64,000 nt of DNA from Myxococcus llanfairpwllgwyngyllgogerychwyrndrobwllllantysiliogogogochensis (GCF_006636215.1 NZ_VIFM01000025.1:1-64000); one strand, 5' to 3'; shown: positions 8,554 through 18,677, counted from the stretch's first letter. The notes: generated by a model not told the origin, from the letters alone. Made by a program: numbers and translations.

Positions 8554-8901
8554 ATGGGAGCCGCCCGACGTCTCGACGACACCTTCGCCGCCCTGGCCGA
8601 CCCCACCCGCCGTGGGGTCATCGACCTGCTGCGCGAGCAGCCCCTTCGCGCCGGAGAGCTGGCCGCCGCCTTCGACATGTCTCCCCCCGCCATGAGCCGG
8701 CACCTGCGTGTCCTGCGCAAGACGGGGCTCGTCCAGGAGGACGCCGTGGAGGACGACGCTCGCGTCAAGCTGTACCGGCTGAGGCCGGAGCGCTTCTCGG
8801 AGCTGCGCGCGTGGCTCGATGAGGTGGAGGCCTTCTGGGGCGAGCAGCTCCAGTCGTTCAAGGAACACGCCGAGCGCACGCGCGCGAAGAAGCGGCCATG
8901 A
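8554..8901 (+). CDS. ArsR family transcriptional regulator
   Basis: A 115-residue winged-helix repressor. It shows DDTFAALADPTRRGVIDLL, the HTH helices (RAGELAAAFDMSPPAMSRHL) and the RVLRKTGLV wing. No metal-binding CVC motif is present, so it belongs to the subgroup paired with SRPBCC/AHSA1 and VOC genes rather than to metal sensors. It probably autoregulates the operon through the TTAACG-N4-CGTTAA palindrome at 8051. Confidence 0.9.
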   Translation: MGAARRLDDTFAALADPTRRGVIDLLREQPLRAGELAAAFDMSPPAMSRHLRVLRKTGLVQEDAVEDDARVKLYRLRPERFSELRAWLDEVEAFWGEQLQSFKEHAERTRAKKRP

Positions 8902-8920
8902 GTCCCTCGCGAGGCCCGAC

Positions 8921-9403
8921 ATGACGACCGAGCAGATTGCCCGCGTGACGACCTTCCTGGAGGTGGAGCCAGGGGTCGCCTTCACCGTCTTCACCGAGGA
9001 GACCAACCTCTGGTGGCGGCGCGGGCCACGCTTCCGGGGCTCCCACGCGGCCGACAGCGTGGTGCGCTTCGAGGGAGGCGCCGGAGGCCGCTTGATCGAA
9101 GAGGACGGCGCCGGCACCTTCGAGATTGGCCGCGTGCTGACGTGGGAGCCCGGCGCGCGGCTCTGCTTCGAGTGGCGCGGACGCAACTTCGCCCCGGGCG
9201 AACTCACCCAGGTGGACGTCCGCTTCGAGCCCTCCCAGGGCGGCACCCGGGTCGTCCTGGAGCACCGGGGCTGGGAGGCGCTCCGTCCGGACCACCCCGT
9301 CCGCCATGGCCAGGACGTCCCGGCCTTCCTCGCGATGATGGGGATGTGGTGGGGAGGACTCGCCACCAGCCTGCGCTCCCAGGCGACTCCCCGCGTTGAA
9401 TGA
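8921..9403 (+). CDS. SRPBCC / AHSA1-like START-fold protein
   Basis: A 160-residue SRPBCC-family protein (Bet v1/AHSA1 fold with a hydrophobic ligand cavity). Typical features are VEVEPGVAF-type early helices, the FEIGRVLTWEPGARLCFEWR strand pair and a GGTRVVLEHRGWEAL strand before the long C-terminal helix. The ATG at 8921 follows the ArsR stop by 19 bp. An upstream extension overlapping ArsR is arginine/serine noise. It completes the VOC-ArsR-SRPBCC operon, for which the family gives no single established substrate. Confidence 0.85.
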   Translation: MTTEQIARVTTFLEVEPGVAFTVFTEETNLWWRRGPRFRGSHAADSVVRFEGGAGGRLIEEDGAGTFEIGRVLTWEPGARLCFEWRGRNFAPGELTQVDVRFEPSQGGTRVVLEHRGWEALRPDHPVRHGQDVPAFLAMMGMWWGGLATSLRSQATPRVE

Positions 9404-9491
9404 CTGCCTGAAAACCGCCCTGTCGTAGAATTATAGTAATACCCACTGTGAGTGTGTATGCTGTTGGGAGTTGAACGCAGGGGGGACAGTC

Positions 9492-10514
9492 ATGGCGGAG
9501 AACAAGTATCGACACTGGAACGGTGTCTTTCTTTGGGTGCTGCTGCTGGGGCTGGGCTGCACACAGTCCCCCGGGGGTGGAGCCGGCGCGGAGCCGGTGG
9601 CCCCGGAGAGCCTGGTCACCCAGGAGGCCCGCGTGGTCACGTCTTCCTACGTGGACCTGCGGCTGCGCGTGGGCCGAGGCGTGGCGGTGGGCCGCACTTG
9701 CGGGGCGGCGAACGAGGTGACGCCCGCCTGCGGCGGTGGCAGCGGACCTGACCTGAGCTTCCACTTCATCGCCCCGTATGACGGCAGCTACACCTTCGTC
9801 ACGGACCCGCTCGACACCACCGACTACGACACGGTGGTGCAGGTGACGGACTGGCACAGCAGTGCCTCGCTGGGCTGCAACGACAACGCCTCGGCCTCCA
9901 CGCTCACGTCCTCCGCCATCCTCAACCTGGCGCGCAACCAGGAGGTGCGCATCACCGTGGATGGGAAGAACGGCTCCTGCGGCCGCTTCATGCTCAACAT
10001 CCTCGTCGTGGAGTCCACCTGCGGCCCCTGCAACACCCCACCGGGGCCCTGCTTCTCCCCCTATGGGAGCTGCTCGGGGGCGACGTGTGTCTACACGCCG
10101 TTGACCGCCGGCGCCGTCTGCAACGACGGCAATGCTTGCACCCTCAACGACAAGTGTGGGGCGACGGGGAGCTGTGTGGGGACGACGGTGAGCTGCAACA
10201 GCGCGCCCGGCACCTGTTACGCCAGCCCCGGCACCTGCAACCCCGCCACGGGCGCGTGTGGCTACGCGGCGCGGCCGGCGGGCACGGCGTGCAACGACGG
10301 CGACTCCTGCACCCAGGGGGATGCCTGCTACGGCGGGGCCTGCTACGGCGGCGACCGGGTGTGCTGCCCCAATGGGGTGCTCTGCAACGGCGGGTGCTGC
10401 GCGCAAGGGGACTACTGCATCGGGGGGACCTGTCGGCCCATGTGCCTGACGCAGAACGTGGTGCGCACCCCGGAGAACGACATGCTCCCCGCCTGTCCCA
10501 TGGAGCTTCAGTGA
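9492..10514 (+). CDS. Cys-rich lipoprotein with PPC-like domain
   Basis: A 340-residue exported protein. The N-terminus has a hydrophobic stretch ending in a lipobox-like LGLGC, so it is probably lipidated. Residues ~45-175 resemble a pre-peptidase C-terminal (PPC) beta-sandwich: a SFHFIAPYDGSYTFVT strand pair, then a V-x-V-T-D turn with two Cys. The C-terminal ~160 residues are densely Cys-rich, with CNDGNACTLNDKC and DSCTQGDAC repeats like the CTDC modules of extracellular proteins. The start at 9492 has a purine-rich site just upstream. An ATG 7 codons earlier is less likely. No enzymatic motif is visible; it is probably a surface structural or binding protein. Confidence 0.7.
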   Translation: MAENKYRHWNGVFLWVLLLGLGCTQSPGGGAGAEPVAPESLVTQEARVVTSSYVDLRLRVGRGVAVGRTCGAANEVTPACGGGSGPDLSFHFIAPYDGSYTFVTDPLDTTDYDTVVQVTDWHSSASLGCNDNASASTLTSSAILNLARNQEVRITVDGKNGSCGRFMLNILVVESTCGPCNTPPGPCFSPYGSCSGATCVYTPLTAGAVCNDGNACTLNDKCGATGSCVGTTVSCNSAPGTCYASPGTCNPATGACGYAARPAGTACNDGDSCTQGDACYGGACYGGDRVCCPNGVLCNGGCCAQGDYCIGGTCRPMCLTQNVVRTPENDMLPACPMELQ

Positions 10515-10830
10515 CATTCCTTGCGTACCGGTGAGACGCACCGGTGCGTACGGATTGAACGCGACATTGTCTTTGTCTCGCATCCTCCCGCGTGCCGGGA
10601 GGACGCGCCCGGCGTACCGCCCGGACGCGAGGGGTGTGCAGTCTTGACGCACCCAGGGTCAAAGGCTCGCGTATCGTGGGGAATACTTATGTGTGTACGC
10701 ATGAACTGGCTTATGTGGGTATTGTGGTAATTCCGATTATGTCTTGTAATTATTTGTTGAATGCTTCATAAGGGCGCGCGCTGCACAGAAGCGGTGAAAC
10801 CAGCTGTGTCAATTCGAAGAGGGGGAGCAC
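10515..10830. other. intergenic region with hairpins and an AT-rich promoter zone
   Basis: No gene is seen here. A hairpin CCGGTG-N5-CACCGG (10528-10544) lies just after the lipoprotein stop, and a second, CCTCCCG-N5-CGGGAGG, is at 10584-10602. From ~10680 to 10800 the DNA is unusually AT-rich and probably holds the promoter for the next gene. The segment 10715-10733 is an imperfect reverse complement (15 of 19) of 9428-9446, which lies in front of the previous gene. Confidence 0.5.
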
Positions 10831-12444
10831 ATGGACAAGCGCGTGCGGCGCTCGTGTCTTGCTTTTGCATCGATTCTGGCTCTTGCGGGCTGTAGCACGC
10901 AGGAGGACTTGCTGGAGGCGCCGGAGGAGGCCCCGCCCGCGCGGACCGCTCCACTGCACTCCGAGCGTGGCGGTATCGGCCTGCTGCACGAGTCCGGTGA
11001 CAAGTCCCAGATGGCCACGGTGACGGTGAACACGTTCCGCTCGCTCATCGTGACGGAGACGGCCATCGTCAACAACTTCTCCATGCGGGAGGTGTTCGAC
11101 CAGCTGGCCGCGCAGAGCGGGGTCGCGGGCCTGACGGGCCTGGCCATCTACCGCCAGCTCTGGGACACGCAGAACGCGCGGCCGGGACTCAATCAGGGCC
11201 AGCACTGCAATGACCTGACCTCCAGTGGTCAGCCGGTCTTCAACAGCTTCCCGTACCAGTGCCGGACCCAGGAAGGCTCGCAGGCCTCCCAGGACCCGTT
11301 CACCAACCCGGCTTCCGCCAACGCCTACAAGGCGGTGGGCCTGTTCAACCGCTTCGACCTGGCGCCCGCGGACGGCGCCAACTGCGGCGAGTACCGCATC
11401 ATCTTCGCGCGCAAGTCGGGCGAGACGAACATCCTGTCGCGCAACTTCATCATCTTCGAGGCCGTGCTGCCCAACCCCCACCCGGAAGAGGGGCTGGATG
11501 GCTGCCTCCCCGTGGCGGAGTTCTGGCACCGGCTGACGGCCAACGCGGACCCCGCGTCGCGCACCCAGCAGCTGCGCAACTTCTACTTCACGGGCCTGCC
11601 GGGCTTCCGTCCCGTCGTCCACATCGACAACTACGGCGCGGACCCGGCCACCATCGCGGGCCAGATTCGCACCAACCAGTTCATGCAGAGCAACTGGCTC
11701 CTGCGTGAGTTCAAGCTGCAGAAGACCTGCGCCTCGGGCACCTGCACCTCGCTCAAGGCCATCATCTCCACGGACAAGGTGAACCCGTTCGGTGGGCTGT
11801 TCAACCCGAACTCCACCCACGCTCGCGCCGCGGACTTCCGCTTCTTCTTCGCGACCCAGGTGGAGGCGCTGGCCCGCAACGACATCAACCTCTTCAACAT
11901 GGACGTCCAGGACCAGTTCAACGGCGGCCAGAGCGATGCCCAGGGCGGGGAGAACAACTACACCGGCCAGTTCGGCAACAACGCGTCCGCGCTGCGCACG
12001 CTGATTCAGGGCGAGCTGGACCGCATCGGCAGCACGCTGACGCCGGTCAACATCGTCAACCGCGCCAAGGCGCTGTCCTGCGCCGGCTGCCACGACCTGA
12101 GCAACAGCAACGGCCTGGGCGGCGGCCTGACGTGGCCCAACTCGCTGGGCTTCACCCACATCAGCGAACTGACGGAGGCGGGGCCGGAGGGCACGCGCTT
12201 CCGCATCTCCCCGGCGCTGGAGAACGTCTTCCTGCCGCACCGCAAGGCGGTCTTCGAGGAGTATCTCAGCCGTCCGCGCCCGTGCCACAACGTGTGCAAC
12301 CCGGGCAATCCCATCGCGACGCACTGCTCGCCGTGCGCGGCGTCCGTGTGCGAAGGCGACCCGTTCTGCTGCACGGGCAGCTGGGACGTCATCTGCGTGG
12401 ACCAGGCCCAGGACGTCTGCGGTCTGTCCTGCAACGCGCTGTAG
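10831..12444 (+). CDS. exported lipoprotein with a CxxCH heme motif
   Basis: A 537-residue protein with a lipoprotein signal peptide (cleavage at LALAGC, Cys21). The central region has no family I recognise. A single CAGCH motif (C417-C420-H421) followed by DLSNSNGLGGGL fits covalent heme c attachment, although one such motif alone can occur by chance. The C-terminus carries the Cys-rich pattern DPFCCTGSWDVICV...C, which is common in secreted myxobacterial proteins. A good site (AGAGGGGGAG) precedes the ATG. It follows the Cys-rich lipoprotein and may be part of a group of surface proteins. An electron-transfer role is inference. Confidence 0.72.
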   Translation: MDKRVRRSCLAFASILALAGCSTQEDLLEAPEEAPPARTAPLHSERGGIGLLHESGDKSQMATVTVNTFRSLIVTETAIVNNFSMREVFDQLAAQSGVAGLTGLAIYRQLWDTQNARPGLNQGQHCNDLTSSGQPVFNSFPYQCRTQEGSQASQDPFTNPASANAYKAVGLFNRFDLAPADGANCGEYRIIFARKSGETNILSRNFIIFEAVLPNPHPEEGLDGCLPVAEFWHRLTANADPASRTQQLRNFYFTGLPGFRPVVHIDNYGADPATIAGQIRTNQFMQSNWLLREFKLQKTCASGTCTSLKAIISTDKVNPFGGLFNPNSTHARAADFRFFFATQVEALARNDINLFNMDVQDQFNGGQSDAQGGENNYTGQFGNNASALRTLIQGELDRIGSTLTPVNIVNRAKALSCAGCHDLSNSNGLGGGLTWPNSLGFTHISELTEAGPEGTRFRISPALENVFLPHRKAVFEEYLSRPRPCHNVCNPGNPIATHCSPCAASVCEGDPFCCTGSWDVICVDQAQDVCGLSCNAL

Positions 12445-12523
12445 CGCGGAGTCTTCCGGTGTCCCGGTTGGCGGTCGTCGCACCCCCACGTCCGCCGGGG
12501 CGCCGAGCAGTCCCGTCGTGAGC

Positions 12524-12548
12524 GGGCATGGGCAGGTGCCCCATGCCC
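12524..12548. terminator. hairpin downstream of the CxxCH lipoprotein
   Basis: GGGCATGGG (12524-12532) pairs exactly with CCCATGCCC (12540-12548) around a 7-base loop, 80 bp after the stop codon. There is no U-tract, so it is a possible terminator or processing site. Confidence 0.4.
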
Positions 12549-12665
12549 AGGGGGTCAAGGGCTCTCTCCTCGTTGGTGAGGAGGGGGCCCGTCTCAAGAG
12601 AAGTCATCGGATGCGTTGTGGTTGTCGTTGGCAAAGGCAGTCCACTGCAGCAGAGGGGGTTACAA

Positions 12666-14564
12666 ATGAAGCCGTACTCGCGTTTCTCGGTGCCTGTTTC
12701 CGCGGCCCTGCCGCTCGTCGCGCTCGCGACGTCAGCCTGGGCCGGGCCGTTGCGCTCCCCGGACCGGGGGTTGGACCGCGCGACCCTGGTGGAGGACTCG
12801 CAGTACATGCGCCGTGTCCTGGAGGAGAAGTCCCGGGGCGCGACGGGTGAAGCCGTTGCCATCGACCTGGCGGACCCGGGCCAGTACCGCTTCGTGATGA
12901 ACCGCCTGCGTGGCTCCGGCAAGACGGCCACCAACTCGCCCAAGCTGTTCCAGCGGCTGGGACTGGCGCGCGAGAAGGCCCTGGCGCTCAAGGCCTCTGG
13001 CAAGGAGGCGGAAGGCGCGTCCCTGGTGAACAACTGGGGCTGTGACCACTTCCTCAACCTGACCCGCGGCGTCACCGCCGGCGCGGTGCGCGTCTACGAG
13101 AGCAACCCCTGGGCCGCGTGTCTCAACGGCGCCAGCTACGTGTACACAGACATCGTGGCCTTCAACGCGAACAACGCGGAGACGGACACCGCCGTGGTCG
13201 ACTCGGCGTCCGGTGAGGAGTACGCCGCCGGCCAGAGCTTCGACGACGTCATCGTCCGGCCGGCCATCCCGGTGAACCAGGACCGGCAGGTCATCCTCGA
13301 CTCGATGATGATCGCCATGAACGAGAACACCGGCGAGGAGGTCGTCACCTTCGTGCGCGGCCAGTCCAGCACGACGACGGGCGGCGCGGACCTGTCGCTG
13401 GAGCACCCGCGGCTGTCGGTTCCCACGAGCATGAAGCTCAACACGGAGCTGTGCCAGATGCGCGGCGGCATCGACTGTGACTACGCCGCGGTGGGCGCCA
13501 CGCTGGCTCCCTCGGGCGGCAGCACGCCGGCGAGCATCGCGCTGCGCAACACGGCCGTCACCACCAGCTGGGTGGGTGACGCGGCCAACAACTTCCCGGT
13601 GACGGCGCCCTGGAACTTCACGCACATCTACATCCCCACCAAGTTCACCTTCAACGCGGGCAGCAAGAACGGCGTCGCCTGCCTCATCAAGGAGATCCTC
13701 CCGGGCTCCAAGGTGCGCATGGTGAAGCCCGTCACGGGCGGCACGTGCATGAGCCAGGCGGACCTGGTCCCCTCGCTGACCAGCTCCATCAACAGCCAGA
13801 CGGCCACCGTCAAGCTGCTGGCGGACCTGTCGCGTGAGACGTCCATCGCCGGCACCGGTACGGAGAACTGCAGCACCCAGACGGTCCTCAACCAGGCGGT
13901 GGAGTACGTCATCACGGTGAGCACCAAGGTGAACTGCGGCACCCCGGCGAACACGGTGGCCACGGTGACGGTGCGCATGCTGAGCGACGCGCGCTATCGC
14001 TATGGCGTCATGGTCTACAACAGCTGCATGGCCGAGGGCACGAAGGTGGTGCTCGCCGACGGCACCATCGCCAACGTGGAGGACGTCAAGCGCGGCGCCC
14101 GCATCGTGACGAACGCCAAGGGCGAGACGCTGACGGTGACCGACGTGCAGACGGGTGGCGAAGTGGAGCCGATGGTGAACCTGCGTGACGACAAGGGCCA
14201 CGCGGTCAGCCTCACCGACAGGCACCCCGTCATCATGGCGGACGGCAAGGCCGTGGCCGCTGGCACGCTGAAGGTCGCCGACCGCGTCAGCACCCGCGAC
14301 GGCGTGGCCACGCTGACCTCCGTCACCCGTGAGAAGTACGCGGGCAAGGTCTTCAACTTCAACCTGGGCACCAAGGAGGAGCTGGCGCGCGCGGGCAAGG
14401 GCTCCAACACGCTGTTCGCCAACGGCTTCCGCGTGGGCGACAACGCGATGCAGGGCGAGCTGACGGCGCCCGTGGCCGACTCCCGCCCGGTGCTGGAGCG
14501 TCTGCCGGCCTCGTGGCACCAGGACTACGCGCGCTCCGCGTCGTTCGTGGCCGGCCAGCGCTAA
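12666..14564 (+). CDS. exported protein with C-terminal Hint (hedgehog/intein) domain
   Basis: A 632-residue protein with a Sec signal peptide (LVALATSAWA then G). The N-terminal ~430 residues are of unknown family. From Cys454 onward it has the Hint fold: the block A nucleophile CMAEGTKVVLADGTIANVED, the block B-like T517-D-R-H520, and a terminal FANGFRVGDN segment. Hint domains self-cleave at the Cys through a thioester. Here the domain is C-terminal and the exported N-part would be released or attached to a nucleophile. The canonical intein C-terminal HN is replaced by GDN followed by a ~40-residue tail. The start at 12666 gives the clean signal peptide; the upstream extension does not. 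Confidence 0.8.
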   Translation: MKPYSRFSVPVSAALPLVALATSAWAGPLRSPDRGLDRATLVEDSQYMRRVLEEKSRGATGEAVAIDLADPGQYRFVMNRLRGSGKTATNSPKLFQRLGLAREKALALKASGKEAEGASLVNNWGCDHFLNLTRGVTAGAVRVYESNPWAACLNGASYVYTDIVAFNANNAETDTAVVDSASGEEYAAGQSFDDVIVRPAIPVNQDRQVILDSMMIAMNENTGEEVVTFVRGQSSTTTGGADLSLEHPRLSVPTSMKLNTELCQMRGGIDCDYAAVGATLAPSGGSTPASIALRNTAVTTSWVGDAANNFPVTAPWNFTHIYIPTKFTFNAGSKNGVACLIKEILPGSKVRMVKPVTGGTCMSQADLVPSLTSSINSQTATVKLLADLSRETSIAGTGTENCSTQTVLNQAVEYVITVSTKVNCGTPANTVATVTVRMLSDARYRYGVMVYNSCMAEGTKVVLADGTIANVEDVKRGARIVTNAKGETLTVTDVQTGGEVEPMVNLRDDKGHAVSLTDRHPVIMADGKAVAAGTLKVADRVSTRDGVATLTSVTREKYAGKVFNFNLGTKEELARAGKGSNTLFANGFRVGDNAMQGELTAPVADSRPVLERLPASWHQDYARSASFVAGQR

Positions 14565-14590
14565 AGCGGCTGCTCGCGGTGAAAGAGCTT

Positions 14591-14657
14591 CCGGGCTTCT
14601 TCCCTTGAAGAGGCCCGGACCCGGCGCCCCACCGACGGCTCGTCCGACGGTGGGGCG
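14591..14657 (+). terminator. double hairpin terminator after the Hint gene
   Basis: Two strong stems lie in series. The first, 14591-14602 with 14607-14618, has 12 bp, one mismatch and a 4-base loop. The second is CGCCCCACCG (14625-14634) with CGGTGGGGCG (14648-14657), and TCTGTTTA follows it. It probably ends transcription of the Hint gene. Confidence 0.7.
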
Positions 14658-14703
14658 TCTGTTTATCGAGTCAACAGTCCAACCGGCAGTGGCAGGAGGG
14701 CGG

Positions 14704-16233
14704 ATGCGAAACACGGTCGTCGTGAGCGTGCTGGTGGTGATGGGTCTGGGAGTGTCGGCCTGCGGGGAAGACCCGCCGACGCCGCCTCCTCCGAACTTCT
14801 GTCCGGAGCGCCCCGCCGCCCAGGAGCCCGTGCCGGGTCAGGCGCCCCTGCTGGTGCGCGCGCGCCCGCTGCCCCAGGCGTGGCTTGCGCGCCGCAACCT
14901 CGCCACGATGACGGCCTTCGCGCGCGCCCAGGACCCCGGTGAGCCAGGCGTGGAGAGCCGGGCCTGGTGGGCTTCACCCTGTTTGATGGGCACGCCGGGC
15001 CTGCAGGTGGCGACGCCCCGGGTGGCGGTGGCCGACGATGGCCGCGCGGTGACGGTGTGGACGGAGAAGGACGGCCTCGACGAGCGGCTCTGGTTCAGTG
15101 AGTACGTGCCCCAGACGGGCTGGACTCCCGCCGAGACGGTGGGCCTGTCGCGCGAGTTCCCGGAAGACGCGCTTCGGGTGCGTCAGCCGCAGGTGGTCGC
15201 CGACACGCAGGGGCGCTCGCTCGCGGTGTGGCTGCAGAGCGAAGGCTCCGGGGCGGCGCAGCTCTGGTACTCCCGCCACGCGCCGGGGGAGGGGTGGAGC
15301 AAGCCGGACCGCGTGTTGTCGCGCTCGCTGGGAGACGCGACGTACCTGGAGGTCTCTCGCGACGCGGCGGGCACCGTCACGGCGGTGTGGACGCAGTTCG
15401 ACGGGGACACGCTCAGCGAGAATGTCTGGGTGACGCGGGGCTCGCCCGAGACGGGCTTCGAGGACGCGCGCCGCATCGACACGCCGGTGCCGGGCTTCTC
15501 CCTGGAGCCGCAGGTGTCCGTCAGCGGTGACGGCCACGCGGTGGTGGGCTGGTACCGGTTCGACGAGATGGAAGGCATTGGCATGGCCTGGTTCAGCCGG
15601 TGGACGCCCGCCGAGGGGTGGAGCGCCGCGGAGCGCACCAGTCCGGACGGCGTGGACAGCTTCTACGCGGAGCCGCTCGCGGGCCCGGGCGGCGCGGTGC
15701 TCGCGCTGTGGAGCGAACTGGGCGGGGTGAACGTGGAGCTGTGGGCGCGGCCCTTCGTGCCCGGCACCGGCTGGGGCGAGGCGCAGCGAGTGGAGGAAGC
15801 GCTGGGCAGCTCTGGCGCGGCCCAGGCCAGCCAGGAGCAGGGCGGACGGGCCATGGTGGTCTGGCCCCGCGCCCGTGCCTCCTTCACCCGGCTGTCCGCC
15901 CAGTCCTATGACTTCGCGACGTACGGCTTCCGCGAGCGGCGGGACGTGGACGCGCAGCCCCTGACGCTGGGACACGCCAAGGACCCGCAGGTGGTGTCCC
16001 TGAGCCGCAACCAGGCGCTCGTGGTGTGGTCGCACGAACTGGAGGGCGGCCATCGCGTCGCGACGAGCCGCTACACCGCCAGCCAGGGGTGGGGCAGGGC
16101 GCTGCTGCTCGACACGGCGCCGTCCGCGCAGAGTGGCTTCCCCCGGCTCTCCGTGAGCCCCACGGGCGTGGGCGTGGCCACGTGGCTGCACGGCGGCGAG
16201 GTGCCGGGCCTGGGCGTCAGCGTGTTCCAGTAG
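14704..16233 (+). CDS. lipoprotein with BNR/propeller-like repeats
   Basis: A 509-residue lipoprotein: MRNTVVVSVLVVMGLGVSAC, with cleavage before Cys20. After a Pro-rich linker the body is built from ~55-residue repeats. Each has an A-V-A-D-x-x-G-R-A-V-T-V-W strand followed by W-x-x-x-Y-x-P-x-x-G-W (for example LWYSRHAPGEGW). These resemble the blades of sialidase/BNR-type beta-propellers. No catalytic motif is seen, so a binding role at the outer membrane is likely. The ATG at 14704 is preceded by GGCAGGAGGGCGG. It stands between a terminator and thiL. Confidence 0.7.
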   Translation: MRNTVVVSVLVVMGLGVSACGEDPPTPPPPNFCPERPAAQEPVPGQAPLLVRARPLPQAWLARRNLATMTAFARAQDPGEPGVESRAWWASPCLMGTPGLQVATPRVAVADDGRAVTVWTEKDGLDERLWFSEYVPQTGWTPAETVGLSREFPEDALRVRQPQVVADTQGRSLAVWLQSEGSGAAQLWYSRHAPGEGWSKPDRVLSRSLGDATYLEVSRDAAGTVTAVWTQFDGDTLSENVWVTRGSPETGFEDARRIDTPVPGFSLEPQVSVSGDGHAVVGWYRFDEMEGIGMAWFSRWTPAEGWSAAERTSPDGVDSFYAEPLAGPGGAVLALWSELGGVNVELWARPFVPGTGWGEAQRVEEALGSSGAAQASQEQGGRAMVVWPRARASFTRLSAQSYDFATYGFRERRDVDAQPLTLGHAKDPQVVSLSRNQALVVWSHELEGGHRVATSRYTASQGWGRALLLDTAPSAQSGFPRLSVSPTGVGVATWLHGGEVPGLGVSVFQ

Positions 16234-16289
16234 CCGCCGCGCACGCGCGCGTTGCCTGGAAGCGGCGGCTGGTCTTTCCTGCCGGGCCG

Positions 16290-17222
16290 ATGCCTGGTGA
16301 GTTCGACTTCATCCGCCGCTTCCTGCACCACTTCCCCAAGGCCCGCGTGCCGGTGGGGCCGGGCGATGACTGCGCGGTGCTCGCGCCGTCGCGCGGCGCG
16401 CTGTGTGTCACCACCGACGCCGTGGTGGAGGACGTGCACTTCACCCGCGCGGGCTTCTCCCCGGCGGACATCGGCCACAAGGCCCTGGCGGTGAACCTCT
16501 CCGACGTGGCCGCCATGGGCGCCACGCCGCGCTGGTTCGTCTGCGCGCTCGCGCTGCCTCGGGACTTCCCCGCGGCCCACCTGTCTGGAATCGCCCGGGG
16601 CATGGCCGCGCTGGCGCGCGAGCACCGCGTGGACCTGGTGGGCGGCAACTTCACCTCCGCGCGCGAGCTGTCCGTCACAATCACCGCCACGGGCGAGCTG
16701 TCACGTCCACCGCTCACCCGCTCGGGCGCCCGGCCCGGGGACTGGCTCTATGTGTCCGGCACGCTGGGCGACGCGAGGCTCGGCCTTGCCCACTTGAAGG
16801 CCGGTTTGAAACGCGGCGCCGCCGTTCGCCGCCAGCGCCGGCCCGTGCCGCGCGTGGCCCTGGGCCAGCTCGCCTCGCGCTTTGCGTCCGCTGCGCTGGA
16901 TGTTTCCGATGGGCTTGCACAAGACCTGGGTCACCTGTGCACCGCATCGGGAGTGCGGGCGGTGGTGGAGCTGGCGCGTCTGCCCATGTCCGCGGCGGTG
17001 CGGCGGGAGCTGGGGCCGGAAGGGGCGCTGGCGGGAGGCGAGGACTACGAGCTCTTGCTGGCGGTGGCACCGGGGCGCGGGCGGGCATTCGAGCGGGCGT
17101 GTGCTCGCGGCGGGCACGTCGTCACGCGCGTGGGCGTGCTGTCAGAGGGCGCGGGGTGGGTGATCCACGATGAAGCGGGACGCGCGGTGCGCCGGCCGGG
17201 CGGGTTCGACCACTTCCGGTAG
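16290..17222 (+). CDS. thiL: thiamine-monophosphate kinase
   Basis: ThiL phosphorylates thiamine monophosphate to thiamine diphosphate, the last step of thiamine cofactor synthesis, in the cytosol. The 310-residue length is normal. Family motifs are present in order: [63 protein letters not shown] and GGEDYELL. These supply the Mg-ATP and substrate aspartates. The start at 16290 gives the usual M-x-x-E-F N-terminus. Its end overlaps the long reading frame of the MCP gene, but the MCP's own likely start is 134 bp further on. No other thiamine gene is nearby. Confidence 0.93.
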   Translation: MPGEFDFIRRFLHHFPKARVPVGPGDDCAVLAPSRGALCVTTDAVVEDVHFTRAGFSPADIGHKALAVNLSDVAAMGATPRWFVCALALPRDFPAAHLSGIARGMAALAREHRVDLVGGNFTSARELSVTITATGELSRPPLTRSGARPGDWLYVSGTLGDARLGLAHLKAGLKRGAAVRRQRRPVPRVALGQLASRFASAALDVSDGLAQDLGHLCTASGVRAVVELARLPMSAAVRRELGPEGALAGGEDYELLLAVAPGRGRAFERACARGGHVVTRVGVLSEGAGWVIHDEAGRAVRRPGGFDHFR

Positions 17223-17355
17223 CATCCCAGGTGGATTGACCCTGTCCGACAGCAAGGCTAAACCCAAGGCGCTTCCGCACCACCCCCGAAAGCATCCCGT
17301 GCGCCGTCCCCTACGTGACGACACTGCCCCTGGCCTGACCCCTCGCCGCGAGCCC

Positions 17356-18677
17356 ATGCAGCGGCTCCTTCGCGCCGTGGAGGGTCCCCGTGCGACCAAA
17401 GAGGTCTCCCTCCGCCAGGTCATCTTCAATGGCTACGTCATGCTGGGGCTGGTGCTCATCGGCTGGATGTTCCTGGCGGACGCGCTCTTCAAGGACGTGT
17501 TCCCCCAGCTCGCGGCGTGGAAGGACGGAGTGCGGCTGGGCGTGGGGCTCCTGCTCACCCTCACCGCGGCGTTCCTGCTGCCTTCCTGGTTGGTGCGCAT
17601 CACCCGCGTGAAGGTGCTCAGCCGCTCCGCCTATGAGATTTCGCAGGGAGACCTGTCCAAGCCGGTGGCCGCCGAGGGTGGCCGCACGCGCGACGAAATC
17701 GACGAGCTGACGGGCGCCATCATCCGCATGCAGGAGAACCTGCGGGAGCTGGTGGGCAAGATTCAGGAGACGGCCAAGAGCGTGGCGGACACCGCCATCG
17801 ACCTGCAGCGCTCGGCGGAGAACGTCAACGGGTCCACGGAGGAAGTGGGCTCGTCGATGAACATCATCGCCGGGGGCGCGGAGTCGCAGTCGCAGCTGGT
17901 GTCCAAGGCGTCCAAGGTCATCACGGAGATGGCCAGCAGCATCCAGCGCGCGACGGGCAGCGCGGAGGACGCGGCGCGGACCACGGCGGAGACGAGCAGC
18001 GCGGCGGAGGACGGCTCCAAGGCGGCGCGGCTGGCCGGCGACAAGGTGAAGAAGGTCTTCAACCGAATCGAATCCGCCAGCCAGCAGGTGTTCGCCTTCG
18101 GCGAGAAGACGCAGGAGATTTCGAAGATTGTCGACGCCATCACCCAGGTGGCGCAGCAGACCAACCTCCTGGCGCTCAACGCGACGATTGAAGCGGCGCG
18201 CGCGGGTGAGTACGGCCGCGGCTTCGCGGTGGTGGCCGACGAGGTGCGCAAGCTGGCGGAGAGCGCGGGCCGTTCCGCCGAGCAGATTTCGAAGCTGGCG
18301 CGGGACATCTCCGGTCAGTCCACCTCCGTGGTGAGCGCCATGAAGGAAGGCATCGCGGAGCTGGCCGAGGGCCGCGAGGACCTCACCAACATCGTGCGCA
18401 GCATGGGCGCCATCACCGACACCATCCGCAAGGGTTCGGAGAAGGTGCACCTCATCTCCGAGAGCACCCGCGAGCAGCACAAGGGCAGCGAGGAGATGGT
18501 GAAGGCCATCGAGGAAATCAAGCTGGTGGCGCGCAACAACGCCGCGTCCACGGAGGCCATCCAGTCCGTCATCCAGGAGCAGACGGCCGCCGTGTCGCGC
18601 ATGACGTCGCTGGCCAGCGAGCTGACCAACCTGTCCGTCGAGCTGCAGAGCGTGGTGCGCAGCTTCCGTCTGGGGCC

